Shown here one piece after another: positions 54,153-63,576 of a stretch of 64,000 nucleotides of DNA. Numbering within the stretch: position 1 is the stretch's first letter; each line of letters begins with the position of its first letter. Where the stretch lies: assembly GCA_024401355.1 (NCBI GenBank), contig JAKSLF010000013.1:1-64000 (forward strand), read 5' to 3'. The position numbers and the translations under genes were made by a program. The notes beneath the pieces are model-generated. The model was given only the letters and a program-made list of their open reading frames with translations. It was not told the origin of the DNA and did no database searches. This DNA comes from Bacteroidales bacterium (lineage in GTDB: Bacteria; Bacteroidota; Bacteroidia; Bacteroidales; Marinilabiliaceae).

Positions 54153-55529
54153 TTAATGTAGAGCTTCGACTTCTTCTATTGTGATCGGAATGCGTTTGCC
54201 CAGTATTCGGCATCCGCTGTCGGTCACCAGTAGGTCGTCTTCAAGTCTTATACCACCGAACGAACGATATTGTTTCAATATGTCGTAATTAATAATGTCT
54301 TTAAATAGACCTTCGGCTTGCCACTTGTCGATCAGCTCTGGGATAAAGTATATTCCTGGCTCGTCTGTAACAACGAATCCTGGCTTCAACTCTCGTCCTA
54401 GACGTAAGGATGAAAGTCCAAACTGGCTGCTACGTTTTGTCTTTTCATCGTAGCCGACAAGGTCTTCGTTGTAGTTCTCCATGTCGTGCACGTCGAGACC
54501 CATCATGTGCCCTATGCCATGAGGAAAGAATAGCGCATGTGCTCCACGGCTGACGGCCTCTTCAGCAGTGCCTTTCATGATGCCGAGAGATATTAGTCCA
54601 TCGGCAATGGTCCGCGCTGCAAGAAGGTGCATGTCGAGGTATCTGACACCAGGTTTTGAGTTGTCTGCTACTGCGTTGTTGGCGTTGAGGACTATCTGGT
54701 ATATCTCCTTCTGCTTTTGTGTGAAGCGCCCTCCAACTGGTGTGGTACGTGTGTGGTCTGTCGCATAGTGAAGTGGCGAATCGCTTCCGGCATCGACGAG
54801 GAGCATTTGTCCGTTGCGCAGTATATTATTATAGGTATGGTTATGAAGTGTCTGACCGCTGACGCTACATATTGTAGGAAAGGCAACAGATCCACCTCCT
54901 AGCATCGACTGGTAGTCTATGGCTGCGTGAATCTCTTTCTCGGTCCGTCCTTCGGCAGCCATTTTCATGGCTGTTACATGCATGTTGTATCCTATCGTCT
55001 GATGGCGTTCGAGTTCTTCTATTTCGCATGGCTCTTTCTGCGAACGTAGAGCAACGAGTGCTTTGACAAGTTCTGCTGAATACGACTGCTTTACGTTTGC
55101 AGTAGGTATTCCCGTAAGTTCGGAAAGCTCGATGATGGTTTCACCACGATATGGTGGAATGAAATGTACTGCTCGTCCGCTACGGATGGCTTTGGCAACA
55201 TCTGTTGCTATGTCGTTGCGTCGTTTGGTGTGGCTGATGCCGGCTTCGGCTGCTTTGTCGGCTACACTTTTCTGTGGCCCCATCCAGATGATGTCGTCCA
55301 TGGTGACATCATCGGCATATATAGTTGTTTCTCCGTCAGCTATGACAGCTGCGAAGTCTGGTTCGTCAATACCAAACAAATATAGGAAAGTGCTGTCCTG
55401 ACGAAAGGCGTATTCGTTGCTTGGGTAGTTGAAAGCAGCATTGCGGTTACCTATAAAAAGTAGAAAACCGCCATCGAGAGCCTTTGATAACTTCTGACGC
55501 CTGTTGATGTATATTTCTTTAGGAAACAT
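54153..55529 (-). CDS. pepP: Aminopeptidase P family Xaa-Pro aminopeptidase
   Basis: Removes the N-terminal residue from peptides with proline in position 2. A 458-aa cytoplasmic metallopeptidase: N-terminal creatinase-like domain (about 1-170) and a C-terminal pita-bread domain with the metal residues in LVDAGSDSPLHYATDHTRTTP (two Asp), FPHGIGHMMGLDVHD (His), and Glu in TDEPGIYF and GIRLEDDLLV. All five metal ligands are visible. Start set at MFPKEIYINRR (55529), since the longer open frame (to 55622) passes through the promoter at 55591-55623. Confidence 0.93.
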   Translation of the reverse strand: MFPKEIYINRRQKLSKALDGGFLLFIGNRNAAFNYPSNEYAFRQDSTFLYLFGIDEPDFAAVIADGETTIYADDVTMDDIIWMGPQKSVADKAAEAGISHTKRRNDIATDVAKAIRSGRAVHFIPPYRGETIIELSELTGIPTANVKQSYSAELVKALVALRSQKEPCEIEELERHQTIGYNMHVTAMKMAAEGRTEKEIHAAIDYQSMLGGGSVAFPTICSVSGQTLHNHTYNNILRNGQMLLVDAGSDSPLHYATDHTRTTPVGGRFTQKQKEIYQIVLNANNAVADNSKPGVRYLDMHLLAARTIADGLISLGIMKGTAEEAVSRGAHALFFPHGIGHMMGLDVHDMENYNEDLVGYDEKTKRSSQFGLSSLRLGRELKPGFVVTDEPGIYFIPELIDKWQAEGLFKDIINYDILKQYRSFGGIRLEDDLLVTDSGCRILGKRIPITIEEVEALH

Positions 55530-55590
55530 GATATGCCGTGAATGGAGATTCTTTGTCCTGCAGTTATTGTTTGTCTGTTTTTTTACTATG

Positions 55591-55623
55591 CAAAGATAAT
55601 AAATAAATGGGAAAAACGGCAAA
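55591..55623 (-). promoter_or_regulatory. Promoter of the aminopeptidase P gene
   Basis: Minus strand: TTTG (55620-55623 complement), 21-bp spacer, TATCTTTG (55591-55598 complement). It lies 62 bp before the ATG at 55529. Confidence 0.6.
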
Positions 55624-55654
55624 ACAAATCTTCCATGTTGTTTAGATTTATTTT

Positions 55655-58600
55655 CTACTCTTCCTGTCCTTCAGTCTCACCTACCGATATATATTTTGCC
55701 TCTTTGTCAGCAATGTAATATCCGCATACTGATGCTGCCGGATTCATTCCCAATGTCTCTGTCAACTGCACACCTGTATTTTTCTCTGCTTCCAATATGT
55801 CAAACACTATGCGTTTGTGCTTATGATTAGGGTCCGCTGGATATCCTATTGCAGGACGTATTCCGACATAATTGCCTCTTATCATCTCTTTTACGTCGCA
55901 TTTCTCGTTTTCTGCATATCCCCACTTTTTTGTTCTGACTTCATAATGCAGATATTCGCTAAGAGCTTCAACTAGTCGGTCTGCCAGAAGTTTCATCATT
56001 ATAGCTTCATAGTCATTGCCTTCTGCCGTGAGTCTGTCAGTATGTTCCTTCAAGCCGATTCCTGCTGATGCGACAAACATGCCGATATGGTCTCCATATT
56101 CGCTTGGTGCTATGTAATCAGCAAGCGAATAACAATGTCCGTCACTATCTGCCTTCTGCTGACGTAGGAAATGAATCTGTGTCACTTCTTTCTGATGTCC
56201 CTCATCGGCATATAATTTCACGATGTCTCCCTCCGATGATGCTGGCATTATCTGGATGACGGCATTGGCTGTTGTCAGTTTTTGATCAATCATCTTGCCC
56301 AATATGCGTTTTGCATCAAGCAGTATTTTGACCGCTTCTTTGGCTTTTTCTGGCAATTGACCATCGTATTCGTTGAGCCATTTTTGGCCTTCTGCCTCTG
56401 TCGTTATGTCATATAGTCCTGTGAAGTCGCCGCTTATCTTCCATGCTATTAATAGCATCTTCCAGTTGATGAACGGTGCAATCTTCGTCAGGTCTATGTC
56501 GTTCATCACAATTCTCTCTGTTGTTTGTGGCTTTGCTATTTTTGCTTTCGTCCAGTCTCTCTTCGGAGCCATCTTACGTGCCTGCTCTATTGACAACAAC
56601 TCAACTACTGCATGTTTTGCCATGTTGGCTTTGCGCACGTCTTCTTGATGCTGTTTCAGTTCCTCAATGAATTTCTTGTCACCATTGATAAGTGCTGTTG
56701 CTACGTATGCATTCTGTGATGCATCTTTGACATACGCAACTGGACCACTATATTCTGGTGCAATCTTTACCGATGTGTGTATGTCCGATGTTGTGGCACC
56801 ACCAATCATTACCGGAATTTTCAGTCCTTTTGCCTCAAGAGCTTGTACTACTTTTATCATCTCGTCGAGCGATGGCGTGATAAGTCCGCTGAGTCCTATC
56901 GCATCGGCTTTCAGTTCGATGGCTTTCTCTACGATAGTCTCTGTTGGTACCATAACTCCAAGGTCTACTACGTCAAAGTTGTTGCATGCCATCACTACAC
57001 ATACTATGTTCTTGCCAATGTCATGAACGTCGCCCTTGACTGTCGCCATTATTATCTTGCCTGCCGATGAACCTTCTTTGCCACTCTTGCGTTTTTCTTC
57101 CTCAATGACAGGACGCAATATCTCAACAGCATGTTTCATGACTCGTGCTGTCTTTACCACCTGCGGCAAGAACATCTTGCCTTGTCCGAAGAGCTCGCCC
57201 ACCATGTTCATGCCGTCCATCAACGGTTTCTCTATGATGTCTATTGCCATCGGATATTTTCCCATTGCCTCCTTGAGGTCTACTTCCAAGTGTTCGGTGA
57301 TTCCTTTCTGGAGTGCATACTGCAATCGGCTCTCAACACTTCCCTGGCGCCATTCGTCATTGACTACTACTTTTGTTCCCTGTGCCTTGGCTTTTGCTAT
57401 TTCAGCATACTCCACCATTATCTCCGTCGCATCCGGACGTCGGTTGAGTATCACGTCTTCAAGTTTCTCACGCAGTTCTGGGTCGATGTCCTCATAGTTC
57501 ATCATCGTGGCTGGGTTTACAATGCCCATGTCCATTCCTTCGGCTACTGCATGATGCAGGAATATGCAATGCATGGCTTCACGTACAGGATTGTTTCCTC
57601 TGAACGAGAACGACAAGTTAGACACGCCACCGCTTATCTTGGCGTATGGCAGGTTCGCCTTTATCCATTTTACAGTCCTGATGAAGTCTACTGCATAGTT
57701 ATTGTGCTGCTCGATACCTGTAGCAATTGCTAGTACGTTAGGGTCGAATATAATGTCTTCTGGGTTGAAGCCAATTTTTCCCGTGAGCAATTTATATGCT
57801 CTTTCGCATATCTCTATTCGACGCTCATACGTGTCGGCCTGACCTTTCTCGTCAAACGCCATCACTACTGTTGCCGCACCATATTTCTTTATTGTTCTTG
57901 CGTGGTCTAGGAACTTCTCCTCGCCCTCTTTGAGGCTTATCGAGTTCACTATAGCCTTGCCTTGCATGCATTTCAGTCCCGCCTCAATGACGTTCCACTT
58001 CGATGAGTCTATCATTATAGGTAGTCGGGCCACGTCTGGTTCTGCTGCAAGCAAGTTGAGGAATGTCACCATCTCTTTCTCAGCATCAAGCATCGCATCG
58101 TCCATGTTGACATCTATGATGTCTGCTCCGGCTTCCACTTCTGCTCGTGCTATGTCAAGTGCTTCCTCATAGTTCTTCTCGGATATGAGTCTTACGAATT
58201 TTCGCGACCCGGCCACGTTGGTTCTTTCACCCACGTTATAGAATGCCTTCTTGCTCTTGTCTACTATCAGTCCGTCAAGACCCGACAGGCGCATCTCATG
58301 TGCTTTCTCCGATGGCGTATGCACTTTCAGTTCGCCTCTCTCCCTTAGCAGTTCTACAGCCTTTGCCATGGCTCCAATGTGCTGAGGTGTTGTTCCGCAA
58401 CATCCACCGAGTATGTTCACCAGTCCCTCGTTGAGATATTCCTTTATCTGTTCCGCCATCATTTCTGGCGTCTGGTCATATTGGCCAAACTGGTTTGGCA
58501 TTCCCGCATTAGGATATGCACTTATATTGAATGCCGAAATATATCCCAGTTTCTGCAGATAAGGCTTTAGGTCGCGTGCACCAAACGAACAGTTTAGTCC

Positions 58601-59329
58601 GATTGTCAAAAGGTCAATATGTGAAACACTATACAAAAGGCTGTCTACTGTCTGACCCGACAATATTCGCCCACTCTTGTCTGCTACTGTTGCCGACACC
58701 ATTATTGGGTATTTCTCAATACCTCTCGCTTCCAGTTCCTTGTTGATGGCATAGAGAGCCGCCTTGCAGTTCAAGGTGTCAAACACGGTCTCCACCAGAA
58801 GTATGTCAGCTCCTCCGTCAAGAAGTCCTCTCGCTTGCTCGCCATAGCTTTTCGCCAGGTCGTCAAATGTCACAGCTCTGTATCCTGGGTCGTTCACGTC
58901 TGGCGACATCGATGCCGTTTTGTTCGTCGGCCCCATCGAACCCGCCACAAATCGTGGTTTCTCTTCTGTCGCATACTCATCTGCCACTCTTCGTGCCAAT
59001 GCCGCCGCAGCCTTGTTCAGCTCATACACGTATGCCTCCATCTGATAGTCTGCCTGCGAGATGTCTGTTGCATTAAACGAATCTGTCTCGATGATGTCAG
59101 CACCAGCTTCAAGATACTGCCTGTGAATGTTTTCTATAACGTCCGGACGTGTGATGACCAATACATCATTGTCACCCTTGAGTGCACAAGGATGGTTCTT
59201 GAACTTCTCACCACGAAAGTCCTCTTCCGTGAGACCAAATTTCTGTATTAGTGAACCCATAGCACCATCCAAAATAAGGACGCGCTCGGCAAGTATTGCC
59301 TTCAGTTGATTGTATCTTGACTTCTGCAT
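55655..59329 (-). CDS. metH: Cobalamin-dependent methionine synthase
   Basis: Transfers the methyl group of 5-methyltetrahydrofolate to homocysteine through methylcobalamin. A full-length 1224-aa enzyme: homocysteine-binding barrel (about 1-335, zinc Cys pair in [12 protein letters not shown] and another Cys upstream), pterin-binding barrel (about 350-620; [36 protein letters not shown]), B12 domains (about 640-880; [10 protein letters not shown] with the cobalt-ligand His) and the reactivation domain (about 900-1224; [15 protein letters not shown]). The promoter region is short (56 bp to the next gene), leaving no room for a cobalamin riboswitch. Confidence 0.97.
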   Translation of the reverse strand: MQKSRYNQLKAILAERVLILDGAMGSLIQKFGLTEEDFRGEKFKNHPCALKGDNDVLVITRPDVIENIHRQYLEAGADIIETDSFNATDISQADYQMEAYVYELNKAAAALARRVADEYATEEKPRFVAGSMGPTNKTASMSPDVNDPGYRAVTFDDLAKSYGEQARGLLDGGADILLVETVFDTLNCKAALYAINKELEARGIEKYPIMVSATVADKSGRILSGQTVDSLLYSVSHIDLLTIGLNCSFGARDLKPYLQKLGYISAFNISAYPNAGMPNQFGQYDQTPEMMAEQIKEYLNEGLVNILGGCCGTTPQHIGAMAKAVELLRERGELKVHTPSEKAHEMRLSGLDGLIVDKSKKAFYNVGERTNVAGSRKFVRLISEKNYEEALDIARAEVEAGADIIDVNMDDAMLDAEKEMVTFLNLLAAEPDVARLPIMIDSSKWNVIEAGLKCMQGKAIVNSISLKEGEEKFLDHARTIKKYGAATVVMAFDEKGQADTYERRIEICERAYKLLTGKIGFNPEDIIFDPNVLAIATGIEQHNNYAVDFIRTVKWIKANLPYAKISGGVSNLSFSFRGNNPVREAMHCIFLHHAVAEGMDMGIVNPATMMNYEDIDPELREKLEDVILNRRPDATEIMVEYAEIAKAKAQGTKVVVNDEWRQGSVESRLQYALQKGITEHLEVDLKEAMGKYPMAIDIIEKPLMDGMNMVGELFGQGKMFLPQVVKTARVMKHAVEILRPVIEEEKRKSGKEGSSAGKIIMATVKGDVHDIGKNIVCVVMACNNFDVVDLGVMVPTETIVEKAIELKADAIGLSGLITPSLDEMIKVVQALEAKGLKIPVMIGGATTSDIHTSVKIAPEYSGPVAYVKDASQNAYVATALINGDKKFIEELKQHQEDVRKANMAKHAVVELLSIEQARKMAPKRDWTKAKIAKPQTTERIVMNDIDLTKIAPFINWKMLLIAWKISGDFTGLYDITTEAEGQKWLNEYDGQLPEKAKEAVKILLDAKRILGKMIDQKLTTANAVIQIMPASSEGDIVKLYADEGHQKEVTQIHFLRQQKADSDGHCYSLADYIAPSEYGDHIGMFVASAGIGLKEHTDRLTAEGNDYEAIMMKLLADRLVEALSEYLHYEVRTKKWGYAENEKCDVKEMIRGNYVGIRPAIGYPADPNHKHKRIVFDILEAEKNTGVQLTETLGMNPAASVCGYYIADKEAKYISVGETEGQEE

Positions 59330-59352
59330 GTCGATAAGTGTGTAATGTTTTG

Positions 59353-59360
59353 CAAAGATA
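59353..59360 (-). promoter_or_regulatory. -7 promoter element of metH
   Basis: TATCTTTG on the minus strand, 24 bp before the metH ATG; no -33 motif. Confidence 0.45.
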
Positions 59361-59385
59361 GTGTATTAATTATTAAATCCGAAAT

Positions 59386-61020
59386 TTATGGGGTATATGA
59401 CTTGCCCTCAAAGAAGAGAGGTTGAGACTGAAAACGAGAGTCAGTAAGGTCTTGACTAGGGTCATAAAGGCTATATGAAATATGACAAAGGCCGAGGATG
59501 GTGTTGATGAGATTTTCTGAGGAATATAGTTTGTCGCTATTGCCTGCCATTGTGTCCCATAAATTTTGGTTGGACATGCGATATTTGTCGCTTGCCCAAA
59601 TGAACAATGGTATAGAGATTTGCATATTGCTAATAGTTGCATGACCATAGAAATCGGGGTTTGTGTCGTAGACATCATCTGTATGATCAGATATATAAAG
59701 GACAATAGATGAACGATTGAGAGCCTTCGCTTTTTGAATGACTTCGTTGATGAAAAAGTCAGAATAGAGGATGGAGTTGTCATATTGTGATATGATCTGG
59801 CGACGAGCATCATCGAGGTCGGGACGATTAATGTCGCTAGCCTTAAAATGGTCGAAAGAATCTGGGTAGCGGCTTCGGTAGATTATATGAGAACCCATAG
59901 TGTGGATGAATATGAAGTGGCGGCCTTGGTGGCTGAGCACATTGTCTATTTCAGGAAATAGAGCATTGTCTATTTTCAATTGGTCGTTATCTCCAGAACA
60001 AACTATACCAACATAGTTAGCGTAGTCAGCCGTTTCAGAAATAATTCCCGTACAACCTTGATATCCGATTTTTTCCTGGTTTGAGAGCCATGAGGTCCTG
60101 AATCCAGACTTCTTCATGAGTTGAACGATGTTTGCATACTCGTACCATTCCTTTGTGTTCGTGGATGAATTGCGAAATGTTAGAACGTTCTTGAGACATT
60201 CGGAAGTGGAGCCAAATGGTGGATAAACGTTATTGAATACAACCATGGAATCAGCCAATGAATTGATATGTGGAGATGTCGCGAGTTCATAGCCGTAGAT
60301 AGACCAATGAGTTTTGTTGGAAGATTCGCCCATAATGATTATAACGTCATCGACTAGACCATCGTTTGAGACACTTGACTCGTCTGGTAAGAATTCAGAA
60401 TACTGAGATTTCATTCGTGCGAATGTGTTGATGTCTGCGTGACTTTTGATAATGCATATTGCTGTGCGGAGGATTATGGAGACGTTTTTCTTGCCAGTGA
60501 GATTTGTTGTCCAATGGTAACCGATAAAGCAGATGCCGATGAGAGTTGCACACCATGCCATAGAGATCCAAACAGACTTGTGGATGAAGCGTGTGAGCCA
60601 AGAAAAAAGACAGATGGTAGGAACGACGAGGATGCGCCAAGAAATGATGAGGTTCAGTATGTTTGTTGAGATGGTGGAGATGAACTCGGAAACTTCACGA
60701 GGGTTTGTTTCGACAAAAAACAAAAGCATGCGTCCACTAATGCCGAAGCCCCAGAAATAGCTAGATATATAATTGACGATACTGAGTAAAATGCTCAAAG
60801 AGATGACTGCAATGCCACAATATTTTATGAAACGATTTGTGGATTGAGATAAAATGACCATAATCAAAGCATTGGCAAAACATATAAAAGCCCAGAATAT
60901 GGCTGATGAAAAATCATAATATAGGTCGTATGAACCTATGAACAAGATACTAGTCAGCAAGACGATGCTGATTCGCGAGTCAGATATACGTTCACTTATA
61001 ATGTGGAGGAAACGTCTCAA
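59386..61020 (-). CDS. EptA/CptA-like phosphoethanolamine transferase
   Basis: A 544-aa inner-membrane enzyme that transfers phosphoethanolamine, typically to lipid A or core sugars. Five membrane segments (about 1-165), then a sulfatase-fold periplasmic domain: the nucleophile motif GESSNKTHWSIYGYELATSP (231-250; the usual Thr of GET is Ser, S233), the internal metal sites including FIHTMGSHIIY and YISDHTDDVYD. The catalytic region is recognisable but the Ser at the nucleophile position is unusual. The gene is more AT-rich and T/C-ending than neighbours. It has its own promoter (61047-61077). Confidence 0.88.
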   Translation of the reverse strand: MRRFLHIISERISDSRISIVLLTSILFIGSYDLYYDFSSAIFWAFICFANALIMVILSQSTNRFIKYCGIAVISLSILLSIVNYISSYFWGFGISGRMLLFFVETNPREVSEFISTISTNILNLIISWRILVVPTICLFSWLTRFIHKSVWISMAWCATLIGICFIGYHWTTNLTGKKNVSIILRTAICIIKSHADINTFARMKSQYSEFLPDESSVSNDGLVDDVIIIMGESSNKTHWSIYGYELATSPHINSLADSMVVFNNVYPPFGSTSECLKNVLTFRNSSTNTKEWYEYANIVQLMKKSGFRTSWLSNQEKIGYQGCTGIISETADYANYVGIVCSGDNDQLKIDNALFPEIDNVLSHQGRHFIFIHTMGSHIIYRSRYPDSFDHFKASDINRPDLDDARRQIISQYDNSILYSDFFINEVIQKAKALNRSSIVLYISDHTDDVYDTNPDFYGHATISNMQISIPLFIWASDKYRMSNQNLWDTMAGNSDKLYSSENLINTILGLCHISYSLYDPSQDLTDSRFQSQPLFFEGKSYTP

Positions 61021-61046
61021 GTTTTGTGGTTTGAAAAATTGACATA

Positions 61047-61077
61047 CAAAGGTACAAATTTTTCTTGATTTATCAAA
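61047..61077 (-). promoter_or_regulatory. Promoter of the EptA-like gene
   Basis: Minus strand: TTTG (61074-61077 complement), 19-bp spacer, TACCTTTG (61047-61054 complement). About 27 bp before the ATG at 61020. Confidence 0.6.
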
Positions 61078-61103
61078 ATGGAACTTCTCCCTTCACTTTC
61101 CCA

Positions 61104-61136
61104 TAGGGATACCGTAGGGATACCATAGGAATAAAA
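61104..61136. repeat. Three 11-bp tandem units between the EptA-like gene and a small membrane protein
   Basis: TAGGGATACCG, TAGGGATACCA, TAGGAATAAAA. The ACCG-TA-n5-ACCA-TA pattern resembles the core of the dispersed repeat (46591-46620) although the spacer bases differ. Confidence 0.6.
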
Positions 61137-61152
61137 TACTTTTCTCCTCTTC

Positions 61153-61488
61153 TCAAATAAACGTAAACATCCCGTCAAAAATCTTTCCCAGCATTGGTAC
61201 ATAAAGTCGCTTGCCTTCCCTTACACCTATTATCGCATATATTAAAGTCAATACGTATATTACAGCACCAATCTGTATCAACACCCAGATATCCAAAGTC
61301 TTGAATAACAGACCCAAAACCACAAACAACATGTTTACACCAAAACTCTGGCGTAGATGGAATGTCGTAAAGTCATTCTTGTAGTTGAAGAATCGTATGA
61401 CCAAATAGGCAACAATAAAGCCTATCGGCAACAAATATGCTACAGTCGACAAATTTCGTGAGTCCTGGTCTGATGTCATTCTGTTCAT
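61153..61488 (-). CDS. Small DUF4870-like membrane protein
   Basis: A 111-aa protein with three hydrophobic segments (about 15-32, 48-68 and 72-92), opening MNRMTSDQDSRNLSTVAYLLPIGFIVAYLVI and containing FHLRQSFGVNMLFVVLG. This resembles the Tic20/DUF4870 family of small membrane proteins of unknown function. It has its own -7 box in the divergent promoter region shared with the small membrane protein at 61658. Confidence 0.7.
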   Translation of the reverse strand: MNRMTSDQDSRNLSTVAYLLPIGFIVAYLVIRFFNYKNDFTTFHLRQSFGVNMLFVVLGLLFKTLDIWVLIQIGAVIYVLTLIYAIIGVREGKRLYVPMLGKIFDGMFTFI

Positions 61489-61525
61489 TATGTCTTGATT
61501 ATTGTGGTCCGCTTTTTTCGATTCG

Positions 61526-61533
61526 CAAATTTA
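61526..61533 (-). promoter_or_regulatory. -7 promoter element of the DUF4870-like gene
   Basis: TAAATTTG on the minus strand, 38 bp before the ATG at 61488. Confidence 0.45.
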
Positions 61534-61554
61534 GCATATTTTCGTTTCCGTCGT

Positions 61555-61587
61555 TTTGTTTTTTTGCTTATTTTGTTGCTATCTTTG
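61555..61587 (+). promoter_or_regulatory. Promoter of the small membrane protein / glycosyltransferase genes
   Basis: TTTG (61555-61558), 21-bp spacer, TATCTTTG (61580-61587). Confidence 0.6.
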
Positions 61588-61657
61588 TAAAATCTTTGTC
61601 ACGATGCGGCTCTTCGTCTCCTGACATCGAATGTTTGCTTTTTTTAGAAAGAACTTA

Positions 61658-61867
61658 ATGATTAACACATTCCTAGCCATATTGCCTCTCATCGGCATCG
61701 CCGTCCTTTTTCTCGCTATCCGCGTACTGCTGAAGAAAGGTGGAACTTTCCACTCTCAGCACATCGGACAAAGCAAGGCAATGAGACAACGTGGCATCCA
61801 CTGCGTACAGGCACAAGACAAAATCGAACACGCCTCTACTCTCGATATGGAGGAAATGCAGAAATAA
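61658..61867 (+). CDS. Small conserved-type Bacteroidetes membrane protein
   Basis: A 69-aa protein with one membrane segment (MINTFLAILPLIGIAVLFLAIRVLL) and a short soluble tail with GGTFHSQHIGQSKAMRQRGIHCVQAQD. The HIG.s.AmR.rGI.C.q.QD signature recurs, as far as I recall, in short unnamed Bacteroidetes proteins. An in-frame ATG at 61631 would add nine residues (MFAFFRKNL). The role is unknown; the glycosyltransferase gene follows after 5 bp, so co-expression is likely. Confidence 0.65.
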   Translation: MINTFLAILPLIGIAVLFLAIRVLLKKGGTFHSQHIGQSKAMRQRGIHCVQAQDKIEHASTLDMEEMQK

Positions 61868-61872
61868 TAATA

Positions 61873-63576
61873 ATGAAAAACAAAACAGATAAGCCCAACG
61901 CACAGCTCGTGCCCAATGACAATCCTAACTATCTCGGCTTTTTCGAGAAGCATGCCGATGTCATTGCCTCGCTCATCATCATCGTCACGATGCTCATGGG
62001 TATGTTCCTTTTTAATATGAGGGTCGACGAAGGTGGCGACGACAGCACATACATCACTCGTGCTATCGACCTCTTCTACAATGGCACTTATCCTACCTAT
62101 CAGGGACCTCTCTATCCCATCTTCCTAGCCATGTTTGTCGGACTTTTTGGTGCCAATCTCCTCTACCTGAAGTTTACGTCACTCGCACTCATGCTAGTCT
62201 CGCAGTTCCTCTTCTATAGGATGCTCAAGGGACATGTCAACATACGTCTCGTCTTAGGTGTCATGGGTCTCATGAGCATCAACTCATGGTTTCTTTTCTT
62301 TGGCAGCATGACCTATTCCGAGGCTCTCTTTATGGTTGTCGAATATGCTTTTCTCGCTCTCCTTCTCCGCTTCGAGAATAAGGATGACAATGGCAAGGCA
62401 ACTCGAGGCATTCTCGGTTCACTTTCTCCAGCAGCACTGGCGGTCGTCGCCTTCCTCATCCGTACTGTCGGACTCGGTTTCTCCATCGTCGGCGTCGCCT
62501 ATCTCTGCATACGCAAGAAATACGCCAAGGCTCTCATGTTCCTTGGTTCCGTAATAGTCCTTTCATTAGTTTGGACGGGCATCCGTACTGTTGTTTGGGG
62601 TGACATCAAGAGCGACAACAAACAGCTCGAGTCTCTCATGCAGGTTCATCCTTACGACGAAAGTCAGGGACTCGAAACAATAAGTGGATATGCTGGACGT
62701 TTGGTCGACAATTCCAACCTCTACCTCTCCAAGCACATGATGCGTATGCTCGGATTCCGTAAGGCACAGGATCGTGGAACCAATCCTCTAGTCACGATTA
62801 TCCTATACTCATTGTTCTTCTTCGGAGCATACAAGGCATGGAAGAAAAACCGTTGTCTTCTACTCCTTGCCATCACCAGTTTCGTGATGCTTGGTCTCAC
62901 GTTTGTCGTACTCCAGTCATTATGGGATCAGGCTCGACTCATAATACCTTATTTTGCCATCTTCCTCATGATAGTCCTCTATGGCATATTCTGTCTGCTC
63001 AAGATTGTCGCAGGTAAAAAGGCACATCTCGTCTTTATGCTTGTCGTCATCCTCAGCGGACTGATGACTTTCGCACAGTCAGTAGAGAAGATGGATTTTC
63101 ATGTCCTCCGTGAGAATTTTTCTGGCGATATCCTTTATGGTTATACTCCCGATTGGTACAACTATCTTAGCATCTGCAAAGAGGTATATGCCCAGCTCCC
63201 CGAAGGTTCCTACGTCGCATGTCGCAAACCCAATATGGCACGCATCTACTCTGGTGGACATAAGTTCTATGGTATCTACAATTTCAATACAGAAGATGCC
63301 GACGAACTTGTCGACGATCTTCGCAACCATAAGGTGACTCATGTTATCCTTGCAAGTCTCCGTCGCGACCCTCTCGTTCCAAACGGACAGGTCATCAACA
63401 CCATCCACCGCTACATGAATTTCATCAACCAGAAGTATCCTAAGACGTTCATCCCTTATGGTATGTGTGGCGATGAGAATTCCGAACCAGCCTATCTCTT
63501 CGCTGTCGACTATGACTATGTCGATGCTATGCGTCAAGGCATGGCTGATAATAATGGAGGAGACGCAAATGAATGA
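61873..63576 (+). CDS. Membrane glycosyltransferase, GT39/ArnT-like
   Basis: A 567-aa membrane protein with about 11-12 hydrophobic segments. The first periplasmic loop has the acidic motif RVDEGGDDSTYITRAIDLFYNG, typical of GT-C enzymes (ArnT/PMT), followed by YPTYQGPLYPIFLAMFVGLFGANLLYLKF. The soluble C-terminal domain (about 410-567) is periplasmic. Probably transfers a sugar from a polyprenyl-phosphate donor to an envelope acceptor. Codons are strongly C-ending (GTC, CTC, ATC), unlike the A/G-ending plus-strand genes at 2-28 kb. It overlaps the next gene by 8 bp. Confidence 0.8.
   Translation: MKNKTDKPNAQLVPNDNPNYLGFFEKHADVIASLIIIVTMLMGMFLFNMRVDEGGDDSTYITRAIDLFYNGTYPTYQGPLYPIFLAMFVGLFGANLLYLKFTSLALMLVSQFLFYRMLKGHVNIRLVLGVMGLMSINSWFLFFGSMTYSEALFMVVEYAFLALLLRFENKDDNGKATRGILGSLSPAALAVVAFLIRTVGLGFSIVGVAYLCIRKKYAKALMFLGSVIVLSLVWTGIRTVVWGDIKSDNKQLESLMQVHPYDESQGLETISGYAGRLVDNSNLYLSKHMMRMLGFRKAQDRGTNPLVTIILYSLFFFGAYKAWKKNRCLLLLAITSFVMLGLTFVVLQSLWDQARLIIPYFAIFLMIVLYGIFCLLKIVAGKKAHLVFMLVVILSGLMTFAQSVEKMDFHVLRENFSGDILYGYTPDWYNYLSICKEVYAQLPEGSYVACRKPNMARIYSGGHKFYGIYNFNTEDADELVDDLRNHKVTHVILASLRRDPLVPNGQVINTIHRYMNFINQKYPKTFIPYGMCGDENSEPAYLFAVDYDYVDAMRQGMADNNGGDANE

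Noticed and set aside
59330-59385. Cobalamin riboswitch before metH
   Set aside because: Only 56 bp separate metH from the next gene; no B12-box-like sequence seen.
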